From: Alkalispirochaeta americana
GTDB lineage: Bacteria; Spirochaetota; Spirochaetia; DSM-27196; Alkalispirochaetaceae
Length of the DNA: 64,000 nucleotides
Reading direction: 5' to 3'
NCBI RefSeq assembly: GCF_900156105.1
Contig: NZ_FTMS01000001.1
Location: 248,001-312,000, forward strand
This document shows positions 1 through 7,459 of the stretch, in pieces. The position numbers were made by a program, and so were the translations under genes. The notes under the pieces are model-generated. The model did not search any database. It was not told the origin of the DNA and was given only the letters and a program-made list of their open reading frames with translations. Numbering within the stretch: the stretch's first letter is position 1; every line of letters begins with the position of its first letter.

Positions 1-2210
1 GCCGGTGAGGCCGGGGCCCGCAGAAGGGCTCCCACCCACTGGTCATCCGCCAGGTCCTGCCATTCCAGGACGCCCACCGTGCCGGTGTAGGCGCTGTCGG
101 TGCTGCGGGCCAGGTAGGGCCCCAGGCGCGCGCCTTCCCGGTCGGGATCGGCCTCCCGGGAGGTCTGGTAGGGCTGAAGAGAGGTGGACCCGAAGGTTCC
201 CGTCTCCCAGTAATCCCGGTAGAGCGCTATTGCGCGGCTTTCCCGGGGAAAGGTCCGGGCCACCCCGGGGAGGTCCTCGGGAAAGGACGAGGGGAAGAGC
301 GTTCGCTCCCGGGGTGCCAGGGTGAAGCTCCGGGCTTCTCCCCCGAAAAGCCGGAAATAGCCGGTGGTATCGGGTTGGTAGAGCTGTGCCGCAGCGGCTG
401 CTTCCAGGGAGAGGCGGTTTCCCTGGAAGGTGGCTCCCGCCGAGACTGTGCCGTGGCCGGGGTGCTCTTCCATCTCCCGGGAGTATTGGGCCTCGCCAAC
501 GCTCCATCGGAGCCCTCCTGCCAGGGTCAGGAGCAGGGATTCCCGGGGTTCCCAGCGGGTTCCTCCAATAACGACCAGATCGTTCACCGGTTCGTCGGGA
601 GTATAGACGCGGTAGCGCACTTCTATCTCTCCCCCCTGGCCGCTCTCCCGGGGCAGAAGAATCTCCCCCGTGTCGTAGTCGATCCGGGCTCCCCCCAGGG
701 GGCGGCCGTTGCGTGTCACCGTCACGGTGCCGGGCACGATGTCTCCGTCCAGGTAGCGGGTTCCGCTGTCACCCTCGTATTCCAGAAGAATGTCGAAATC
801 GGCCCTGCGGGCAGAACTCTCTGCGCCGGGTCCGTACATCGCGGCGTGGGAGGCCCGGGGCGAGCGGTCCGCGAAGGGGTGCATCCAGCGGAACCGGAGG
901 TTTTCCTGGGGGTCAGCCTCCTCCCGGCGGATCACCCGCAGGAACGCCCCCTCTCCCACGGGTTCAATCACATAGAGCTCCTCCTCTGCCAGGGGAGTTC
1001 GGGTATTGCGGTGTACCAACCTCACCCGGGCATCGCCCCGCTCCAGGGCCCTGCCCGCTTCAGGGGGCAGGGAGTAGTGGTTTGCCGCAGCGAAGGGCGA
1101 GTAGAGGCCGGGCGAGGTCAGGATCACCCCCCGGCGGCCGGAGCCGCTTCCGGCTGTCACGGTCATTCGGTGGAACCCCGGATCTGTCCCGTAGGACTCC
1201 TCAAAAGCCGGGGCCGGAGTGTCTTCGTAGGGGAAGGGCACCGTCTCGTCCGTGGGGGTCCGCTCCTTGTCCAGCTTCACCACCCATCCCGAGGTATCCA
1301 CCAGGGGAGTGTAGGATGCCGCCAGGGTGGTGTGCGGGGCAACCTGGGGCGCCAGGCGAATCATTCCCAGGGTTTCGTCCAGGACGTAATCTCCCTTTTC
1401 GGGGTCCAGACGGCGGAACCGCAGGGGCCGGTCCGGTTTGTCGGGGGTGATCAGAACGGACCCTTCCGGGTCCAGGGCGTAGACCGTGACATTTCTCACC
1501 GGGGCCTGGGGCAGCAGGAAGACCCTGTTCTGGAGGTATTCCTCGGGGGATATCCGCCGCTGCTCCAGCGCTCCCTGGTTGAAGCGGCGCTGCTCCAGGC
1601 GGGAACTCTCGAGCTGGAGCAGCAGTTCGTGGTAGGTCCGGGCCGTGGCAAGCCGGAGCACTGCTCCGGGATTGGGGGTGGTGCCGGTGTTTCCCCGGGC
1701 GCTTCCCGTGTACTGGTAGGGGTAGGAGGAGATCGTCAGGGGAACGTTTCCCAGGACCACCTCCTGGATCAGCTCATCCTCTTCACCGATATAGCCCGCC
1801 GCGAGGGTATTCAGGCGGGATTGATCCTCGAAGGAGGCCTCGAAGAAGAACTTTTGATAAAGCCAGAGTGATATTACCAGGTCCAGGGTTTGGGAGAAGG
1901 GCTCCGTTTCGAACCCCCGATAGGGATACGGCGCGGTTACCCGTCGGCCCGTGTCAGGCAGTTTGGGGTGCAGGGCAAAGCCCCAGGAAACTCGTGTCGA
2001 GGCCAGCCAGCTTCCAAGCAGGTGGATCTCTACCTCGGCATCTTCCCGGTCCAGGGAGAAAAGCGCAGCCGGGGCCTCTTCCTGTTCAAAGGGATTATAG
2101 GGCTCCCAGGCTGAGCCGGGCCGCAGAGGGATCACCAGAAAAAGCAGAAGAAGCGGGATAAACCAAGTCGCGCGTGATATTGATCTGGTTGAGCCGTCCC
2201 GCATGGCCAT
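1..2210 (-). CDS. large exported protein, 5' part (C-terminus outside window)
   Basis: An open frame of 736 codons runs without a stop from ATG at 2210 (a second in-frame ATG is at 2204) off the left edge, so the true protein is longer. The N-terminus is a Sec signal peptide: basic residues, then a hydrophobic run rich in Leu, then a GSA-type cleavage site near residue 35. The mature part looks beta-rich. It contains two similar short segments, ETLGMIRL and DYDTGEILL, each preceded by a strand-like stretch, which suggests repeated beta modules of the kind seen in very large outer-membrane or surface proteins such as SprA. That comparison is only by eye. It is divergent from the voltage-sensor gene, with a 61-base gap. 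I do not recognise a specific function. Confidence 0.8.
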   Translation of the reverse strand, partial: MAMRDGSTRSISRATWFIPLLLLFLVIPLRPGSAWEPYNPFEQEEAPAALFSLDREDAEVEIHLLGSWLASTRVSWGFALHPKLPDTGRRVTAPYPYRGFETEPFSQTLDLVISLWLYQKFFFEASFEDQSRLNTLAAGYIGEEDELIQEVVLGNVPLTISSYPYQYTGSARGNTGTTPNPGAVLRLATARTYHELLLQLESSRLEQRRFNQGALEQRRISPEEYLQNRVFLLPQAPVRNVTVYALDPEGSVLITPDKPDRPLRFRRLDPEKGDYVLDETLGMIRLAPQVAPHTTLAASYTPLVDTSGWVVKLDKERTPTDETVPFPYEDTPAPAFEESYGTDPGFHRMTVTAGSGSGRRGVILTSPGLYSPFAAANHYSLPPEAGRALERGDARVRLVHRNTRTPLAEEELYVIEPVGEGAFLRVIRREEADPQENLRFRWMHPFADRSPRASHAAMYGPGAESSARRADFDILLEYEGDSGTRYLDGDIVPGTVTVTRNGRPLGGARIDYDTGEILLPRESGQGGEIEVRYRVYTPDEPVNDLVVIGGTRWEPRESLLLTLAGGLRWSVGEAQYSREMEEHPGHGTVSAGATFQGNRLSLEAAAAAQLYQPDTTGYFRLFGGEARSFTLAPRERTLFPSSFPEDLPGVARTFPRESRAIALYRDYWETGTFGSTSLQPYQTSREADPDREGARLGPYLARSTDSAYTGTVGVLEWQDLADDQWVGALLRAPASP

Positions 2211-2271
2211 AGTATGATGCAGGGGTGGTGTTTCTGAACAGCAAGATCGAAAAACCAGGTGGTGCAAGAGA

Positions 2272-3177
2272 ATGAAAAAAACACGGGCTATTCTTGAGCT
2301 TCTGGCCCTGGTGGCGGTTCTGGCCGTCCTGATGCAGACAATCCTGGAAGATCTGGCCGTTCTGGCCGGTTGGAGTGTTTCCCTTCGGAGGGGGCTTCTC
2401 TTTGCGGGGCTGGGTCTGGATGTTTTTCTTACCATTGAATATATCCTTCGAGGATATCACGCATACCGGTATCGACACTTCCGGAAGTATCTTTTTCGTC
2501 AGGGGGGCTGGATCGATCTGGTGGCGAGCATGCCGCTGCTGCTCCTGGCAAGCGGCCCTGCTGCCCTGGCAGAGTTGGCCGGGGGGCTTGCTGTTGCCCC
2601 GGGGGGGCTGCTCCTGGCGGTGCGGCACCTGCGTCTGCTCCGGTTTCTGAAGCTTTTTCGCTATCTCGGTCCTGGTTCCGGTGCGGTGGCTGGTGGTTCC
2701 CTCCCGGCGGGCCGCATCACCCCGGTCGTGCGGGGACGGGCTCCCCTGGTTGTGGCGGCGGCGGTGGTGGCTCTGACGGGGGTCGAGCTGGCGCTTCCCT
2801 CGGGAAGTATCGCCGAAGCGGAGGATATCCAGAGACAGGAGCGTACGCTCACCGCTCTTCAGGAGCAGAACCTCCTTGGTCAGCCCGAGGAGCTGCGCCG
2901 GTTTCTTGAGGCCCGGGAGGTGCTCCTTCTGGAATACCAGGGAAGGGTTCTCTACAGCCGGTACAGCCAGACAGACTATGAAGACCTCTACGGCCCTGGT
3001 GATTACCAGGTTCTGGAGCGGGGCGATCTGTTGATTTTCGGTGATCTCAAACCGTTTCTGCGCAACCGGGCTGCGGCGGGTCTGCGCTACGCCACCCTGG
3101 CGGCTGTCCTTGTTCTGGGGATCGGATTTCTGGGAGCAGGGGGTATTCCGGGAGGCACCAGGGAGGAGGATCCCTAG
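2272..3177 (+). CDS. voltage-sensor-like membrane protein with a globular insert
   Basis: The 301-residue protein begins with hydrophobic helices at about 7-27, 40-60 and 77-95. A helix at about 115-132 follows, with basic residues at every third position (R118, R121, R124, K127, R130), which is the S4 pattern of ion-channel voltage sensors. Two more hydrophobic helices lie at about 155-172 and 272-292. Between these last two there is no selectivity-filter loop. Instead there is a polar domain of about 100 residues. It may therefore sense rather than conduct, although it would probably be annotated as an ion transporter. The stop is two bases before the DUF503 start, so the two are probably co-transcribed. 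Confidence 0.7.
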   Translation: MKKTRAILELLALVAVLAVLMQTILEDLAVLAGWSVSLRRGLLFAGLGLDVFLTIEYILRGYHAYRYRHFRKYLFRQGGWIDLVASMPLLLLASGPAALAELAGGLAVAPGGLLLAVRHLRLLRFLKLFRYLGPGSGAVAGGSLPAGRITPVVRGRAPLVVAAAVVALTGVELALPSGSIAEAEDIQRQERTLTALQEQNLLGQPEELRRFLEAREVLLLEYQGRVLYSRYSQTDYEDLYGPGDYQVLERGDLLIFGDLKPFLRNRAAAGLRYATLAAVLVLGIGFLGAGGIPGGTREEDP

Positions 3178-3179
3178 CC

Positions 3180-3575
3180 ATGACCGTCACCATGCTTCTG
3201 GCGATTCTGGAGTTGCCGGGGCTTTCGTCGCTGAAAGACAAGCGCCGGATTGTGCACAGTCTTCGGGACCGTCTCATTCGTACCTACAAGGTGAGCGTTG
3301 CCGAGGTCGATCTTCAGAACAGTCACTGTTTTTCCCAGATCGGAGTAGCCCTGGTGAGTAACGACAGGGTCTACGGCGAGCGGGTTATGCAGAAGGTCCT
3401 GTCCTTTCTGGAAAATAACCTCCCGGGACGGATCTCGGACGTTCAGATTCACAGCGAGATCTACGAAACGCCCCCTCCCGAAGATGATCATCCCGAAGAT
3501 GATTCCCTGAGGGCAGGATGTCACCTGGAAAACCACCTGGAGCCAGCGGGCGATCGGAAGCCGGAAGCCCCCTGA
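3180..3575 (+). CDS. DUF503 (YlxP-like) family protein
   Basis: The first 95 residues match the DUF503 pattern: an N-terminal strand, then SLKDKRR, a helix carrying V..L..R, and strands around VAEVD and IGVALVSND. This small ferredoxin-like family is often encoded near ribosome-maturation genes, and its biochemical role is poorly known. The tail after residue 95 is acidic and probably disordered (PPPEDDHPEDD). The gene starts two bases after the preceding membrane-protein gene, which suggests translational coupling. Confidence 0.8.
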   Translation: MTVTMLLAILELPGLSSLKDKRRIVHSLRDRLIRTYKVSVAEVDLQNSHCFSQIGVALVSNDRVYGERVMQKVLSFLENNLPGRISDVQIHSEIYETPPPEDDHPEDDSLRAGCHLENHLEPAGDRKPEAP

Positions 3576-3595
3576 CGGTGATTCCCGTTCAGGGG
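3569..3595. terminator. inverted repeat between convergent genes
   Basis: CCCCTGA and TCAGGGG flank a short GC-rich loop and overlap the stop codon of the DUF503 gene. The element lies between two convergent genes. It lacks a clear T-tract on either strand, so it may be a weak or Rho-assisted bidirectional terminator. Confidence 0.3.
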
Positions 3596-3612
3596 AGGGC
3601 GTCACGAGTGCA

Positions 3613-4293
3613 TCAGGAAAACATGTACAGATCGGGCAGGGTATGGTCCCGTTGCATGCTCACCATCGTTGCAACGGCCTTCTCGCTGGTGCACTCCAGG
3701 GAGAAAAAATGTGTCACCGGGTTGAACCCCGGACCCTCCAGGAGAATCTCGAAATCGAACGTCCGGGTGGCCTGTTCTTCCTCGGCCACCACCGAAGCGG
3801 GCCAGAAATTATACATGCCGCGCGTTTTTTCCGAGGTCGTGTAGGGGTTGCTCCAGCGGTTGTCGAACATGGCGGCCTCGGTTCCCCCCTGCCGAAGGGT
3901 GACGGTGATCTCGCTGAGGGGGAAAAAGCTGTTCCCGTCCAGGACGCGGCCCTTGATGGTGGGAAAGTTGAAACAGGGGCCGGGAGGGACCGATCCCGAG
4001 GGAGTGCCGTAGAAGGCCCTGGAGACGGCGCTGACCCGCTGCAGCCCTTCATGGGCCAGACGAACCAGATCAACCTGGAGTTGGGTGTCCCCCCGGAGTT
4101 CTTCCGTCAGGTGGGCGTAGCCCCGGCCCGAGCTGATGTAGCGTGGGGGAATCCGGTTCAGAACGTAGCAGATTGCATCGAGGCGGCACTCCTGGGAGGT
4201 ATTGTACCGGGGAGACTGGCTGGCGCTATCCTCGTTGCATACGTCCTGGACCACGGCTGCGGCGATCTCTTCCAGAAGATTACGAATTTCCAT
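3613..4293 (-). CDS. ComFB-domain protein with a C-terminal beta-rich domain
   Basis: ATG at 4293 is chosen because AGGAG lies about seven bases upstream; a longer frame from 4317 has no such site. Residues 1-100 carry the ComFB signature: a helix with cysteines, then CRLDAICYVLNRIPPRY and SSGRGY. ComFB was named from a Bacillus competence operon, and members have been reported as cyclic-dinucleotide receptors in cyanobacteria. From about residue 110 there is a Pro/Gly-rich linker and a beta-sandwich-like domain (IKGRVLDG..., EILLEGPGF...), which resembles carboxypeptidase-regulatory-like folds. No export signal is seen. The gene overlaps its upstream neighbour by 14 bases and is the last gene of a four-gene minus-strand operon. 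Confidence 0.72.
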   Translation of the reverse strand: MEIRNLLEEIAAAVVQDVCNEDSASQSPRYNTSQECRLDAICYVLNRIPPRYISSGRGYAHLTEELRGDTQLQVDLVRLAHEGLQRVSAVSRAFYGTPSGSVPPGPCFNFPTIKGRVLDGNSFFPLSEITVTLRQGGTEAAMFDNRWSNPYTTSEKTRGMYNFWPASVVAEEEQATRTFDFEILLEGPGFNPVTHFFSLECTSEKAVATMVSMQRDHTLPDLYMFS

Positions 4294-4738
4294 GGGCGTC
4301 TCCTGTTTCTGTTTCAAAATTAATCTCGAAGATCTCCTGTTGCGCCTCCACGGCGTCGCGGAAATCCCGGACCGTCTCTTTCAGGGCAAAATAGTTGAGG
4401 CCTGCAAAGTAGATCTTGGAACAAACCGTGTGGACGATCTCCTCGTCGGCGATCTGAATGGTGAAGTAGCACCCAAACTCGTAGAGGGTATGCATGACCT
4501 CCTCGATGCGCTCCCGAACGAAATCGGCCATGGCGCCGGAGAAGGTGAAGGTATAGGCGAGTTCCAGGAACTTGGAATCGGCATCGATAAAGAGATCCGC
4601 TTCAAAGCCATCGGGGGTGGTAAATCCTGCGTCGTAGCTCTCCTCCGAGAGCTCTCCCGGGTGTAGCTCGTATCCCAGCTCACGGACGAGGACACTCACG
4701 CGGTGGATGCGCTCCTGCATCAGACGGTTCTGCTTCAT
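4280..4738 (-). CDS. conserved-looking small acidic protein, function unknown
   Basis: The 152-residue soluble protein has no signal peptide or membrane segment. Its alternating helices and strands (ADLFIDADSKFLELAYTF..., FVRERIEEVMHTLYEFG) recall YbjN or type III secretion chaperone-like folds, but I cannot assign it. GGGAG precedes the ATG. It overlaps the ComFB-domain gene by 14 bases, so the two products are probably made in fixed ratio and may interact. It lies 33 bases downstream of ttcA on the same strand. Confidence 0.65.
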   Translation of the reverse strand: MKQNRLMQERIHRVSVLVRELGYELHPGELSEESYDAGFTTPDGFEADLFIDADSKFLELAYTFTFSGAMADFVRERIEEVMHTLYEFGCYFTIQIADEEIVHTVCSKIYFAGLNYFALKETVRDFRDAVEAQQEIFEINFETETGDAHGNS

Positions 4739-4771
4739 CTCTCCCGTGATTGTACTGCATCGTGGCGGTGA

Positions 4772-5554
4772 TCACAACTCGGGCAGGTACTCATGATCAA
4801 TATTCGTGTGGGCCCGGTTGATATTCTCCCGGACCTGAGGGTTGATCCTGGCCATTTCCTCGATGAGCGGACGGATTCGCGCCCGCACGTTGGTTCTGTG
4901 GAAGGGGCAGTCGATTGAGGCCACTGGCAGGTCCAGTGTCTCTGACACCGTCTGGATCAGCTCCTCCCGGACCTCGCAGAGTGGCCTGATGACCGAAAGA
5001 CCTCCCGAAAAGAAGGGTTGGACCGGCATCATGGTGGAGAAGCTTCCCCGGAAAAAAAGATTCATCAACGTGGTCTGAACTATATCGTCCAGATGGTGAC
5101 CTGTGGCGATCAGCGGCCGTTCGGGCCAGGACCGGACATAATCAAAGAGGATTCGCCGCCGGTTTCTGCCGCAGCGGTAGCAGTCAAACCGCCCGCCGAA
5201 GGAATCGGGCCTCATCTCGGCCGTGAGGACCGTGAAGGGAATCTCCAGGGCAGAAAAATAGCGATGCAGCGCCTCCAGGGACTCCCTGCTGTGGGGGTGT
5301 TCCCGCCAGTCTACAAGAACCGCCTCAAGGCGGTAGGTGATGGGAATGAACCGCAGACGCAGGCGCAAGGCCAGGGCCAGAGCCAGAGAATCCTTTCCCC
5401 CTGAGACGGAGAGCAGGACCCGGTCTCCCTGACCGATCATTCCATGACGATTGATCCCCTTCCCGGCAGAGCGGAGAAATCGCATGATCACCGGAGGCGG
5501 CTGCTGGTGCAGATAACGGGTGATTTCGGCAAAGCCCTGGTCCTCACCGGTCAC
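4772..5554 (-). CDS. ttcA: TtcA-family tRNA 2-thiolation enzyme
   Basis: The enzyme belongs to the PP-loop ATPase family that adenylates and thiolates cytidine 32 in certain tRNAs. The start is GTG at 5554, which overlaps the stop of the upstream HD gene (GTGACCGGTGA) and has AGGAGG about eight bases upstream; longer frames read only into that gene. The PP-loop SGGKDS is at residues 51-56. Cys125 and Cys128 (CYRC) and Cys216 (DCPF) match the three cysteines that hold the Fe-S cluster in TtcA. The length, 260 residues, is a little short for the family. Related TtuA-type thiouridylases remain an alternative. Confidence 0.85.
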   Translation of the reverse strand: MTGEDQGFAEITRYLHQQPPPVIMRFLRSAGKGINRHGMIGQGDRVLLSVSGGKDSLALALALRLRLRFIPITYRLEAVLVDWREHPHSRESLEALHRYFSALEIPFTVLTAEMRPDSFGGRFDCYRCGRNRRRILFDYVRSWPERPLIATGHHLDDIVQTTLMNLFFRGSFSTMMPVQPFFSGGLSVIRPLCEVREELIQTVSETLDLPVASIDCPFHRTNVRARIRPLIEEMARINPQVRENINRAHTNIDHEYLPEL

Positions 5555-6824
5555 GGAGCACCTCCTGGAGATATTGCAGGGGGTCTCCCATGGATGAGGC
5601 CGTCTCGGGAGGCGCAATAAGGCGAACCTTTCGGAGCGTTGCCGTAAAGCGGGCCACCACGGAGGGTGAAAAAACGCTCTCCTCGGAAAAGCTGGAAACC
5701 TCCCGGGAGCGTACCGGCAGGTCCGCCTCGAAGGAAATCGCATCGGGGAGGTCCAGGAGAACCTGGTGGTCCTGGAGCGATCGGTGTCCTCGGGCACGAA
5801 GATCCCGGGCAATCTGTTCTTCCAGGCCCTGGCGGTGGTGGTTGTCCTCCAGAAGCCGGTGACCGGGGATATCCGCCGAGAAGGGGACCTCTGCCAGGGG
5901 TTTCAGGAGATTCCTCCGGCCCACCCGGCGGATCAGCTCGAAGGGAGGAAAGGCTTTCCCCCCCAGGCGCGAGAGAAGCAGTTCGTCGTCCAGCCCGTAG
6001 AGTTCTTCAGGAGCGATAACTCCCTCCTGAAGCGCCCGGTAGACGGCGTTTTTTATCATTGCCGTGGCCACGCGCACCGTCCGGTGCCAGTAGACGGCAC
6101 GGTACATGAGATACTTGGAAAAGAGCACCGTTTCCACAGCGGCAACCCCCGCCTGGTCCACCCCGATCCGGCCATCTCCGGCGGGGACGATCCTGGTCAG
6201 GGCAAAATCAACATCCTGGATTCCGTAGGGGACGCCACAGAAAAAGGCGTCCCGGTTCAGGTAGTCCAGCTTGTCAGGATCGAGGCTGCCCGAAAGAAGG
6301 GATCGGTAGAAGGGGATCTCCCGGTCATCTCCCGCAGGCAGACTCGTGTCCACGATGGCAGCCACCCTCTCGGGTGATACCTCCAGGTTGTGGCGGAGCT
6401 TCCGGGCCATCTCCCCTGATTGCACCAGCAGACCCGTGAGTTCCTCGTGTTCTCGCAGAGGAAGGCTTTTGAAACTGTGGGTATAGGGAAAATGACCCAG
6501 ATCATGCAGAAGCGCTGCAGCCAGAAAGGACCGGACCCCCTCCAGGGAGAGCTCGGGCGTTTCGGGGTGACGCAGGAGGTGCTGGAGAAGTCGCCGGGCC
6601 AGGTGGAGCACGCCCAGGCTGTGGTTCAGCCTGGTGTGGGTTGCCCCGGGATAGACCAGATAGGTGGGGCCCAGCTGGCGGATTCTGCTCAGTTGCTGGA
6701 AGGCGTCGGTGTCCACCAGAGAGAGCAGGGCTGGCGTGAGATGAATATGGCCCCAGAGAGGGTCCCTCACCGGTTCGGTAAAACCTTCGTCGAGGTAGCG
6801 CAACGTTTCCTGTTGTCCCGTCAT
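5544..6824 (-). CDS. HD-domain phosphohydrolase (dGTPase/YwfO-like)
   Basis: The 426-residue protein has the HD metal-binding signature: H68 within THTRLNHSLG, the HD pair H107-D108, and H111 in LLHDLGHFPYTH. This arrangement, with DPLWGHIHL at the N-terminus, is typical of the SAMHD1/YwfO-like group of HD hydrolases, several of which hydrolyse dNTPs. The substrate cannot be read from the sequence. It is the first gene of the minus-strand operon HD-ttcA-unknown-ComFB and overlaps the ttcA start. Confidence 0.8.
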   Translation of the reverse strand: MTGQQETLRYLDEGFTEPVRDPLWGHIHLTPALLSLVDTDAFQQLSRIRQLGPTYLVYPGATHTRLNHSLGVLHLARRLLQHLLRHPETPELSLEGVRSFLAAALLHDLGHFPYTHSFKSLPLREHEELTGLLVQSGEMARKLRHNLEVSPERVAAIVDTSLPAGDDREIPFYRSLLSGSLDPDKLDYLNRDAFFCGVPYGIQDVDFALTRIVPAGDGRIGVDQAGVAAVETVLFSKYLMYRAVYWHRTVRVATAMIKNAVYRALQEGVIAPEELYGLDDELLLSRLGGKAFPPFELIRRVGRRNLLKPLAEVPFSADIPGHRLLEDNHHRQGLEEQIARDLRARGHRSLQDHQVLLDLPDAISFEADLPVRSREVSSFSEESVFSPSVVARFTATLRKVRLIAPPETASSMGDPLQYLQEVLRDR

Positions 6825-6862
6825 GGCGGACTATATTACCATTGTCGGGTGAGGTTGTGGCA

Positions 6863-7426
6863 ATGAGCAGACGGGGTGTTTTCAGAACCTGCCGAACCCT
6901 GGCGGTGCTGCTGGTCGTCTGGGGTCTCTGTCCCGGTGTGGCCCGGGCTGATACCGCTCTTCAGGATCGCGAGCCCCTGCGGGTGCGGTCCCTTCGGGAC
7001 GAGACCACCAGGACCGTCGTGGGGTTCTTCGGCCCCCCCTCGGAGGTTGCTCCCCGAGCGACCCTCGCTTCCAGGGATTTCCTGGAAACTCTTTGTCCCG
7101 ACGATGAGCGACTGGTGGCGTGGCTTGTGAATCCCGAGGGGAAGGATCTTCCTCTCCATGATTTTTCTCCCCGGGTTCAGGATTATCTGCCCCGGGAGCT
7201 CGAAGAGGCCCTTTCCGGGGCCCGGGGGTTTACCGCAGCCTACGGGGTCGTCCCGGCTTCCGGGTCCGCCCGGGGAGAGGATGATCCCCGGGAGATTGTG
7301 CTCTTCTACCGGAACAAAGCCTTCACGCTCTTTCTCTATCACGAAGAAGGGGCCCGTGTGGATGGCGAGGTTCTCCCCCGCCAATGGACGCGCCGCCGAA
7401 GCCTTGCTTCCGGGTGGGGGTATTAA
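6863..7426 (+). CDS. exported protein of unknown function
   Basis: The 187-residue protein starts best at ATG 6863 (MSRRGVFRTCRTL), which gives a basic N-terminus, a hydrophobic core LAVLLVVWGLCPG and a VARA-type signal peptidase site near residue 28. A longer frame from 6842 would add seven residues. No domain is recognised. It is divergent from the HD gene and 33 bases upstream of the large TPR gene, with which it is probably co-transcribed. Confidence 0.6.
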   Translation: MSRRGVFRTCRTLAVLLVVWGLCPGVARADTALQDREPLRVRSLRDETTRTVVGFFGPPSEVAPRATLASRDFLETLCPDDERLVAWLVNPEGKDLPLHDFSPRVQDYLPRELEEALSGARGFTAAYGVVPASGSARGEDDPREIVLFYRNKAFTLFLYHEEGARVDGEVLPRQWTRRRSLASGWGY

Positions 7427-7459
7427 TTCCCGTCTCCCCCCGGCCGATACTTACAGCAA

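Noticed and set aside
375-1871. Long plus-strand open frame of 498 codons
   Set aside because: It is antisense to the large exported protein, has no recognisable domain and no ribosome site; the minus-strand frame has a signal peptide and is longer.
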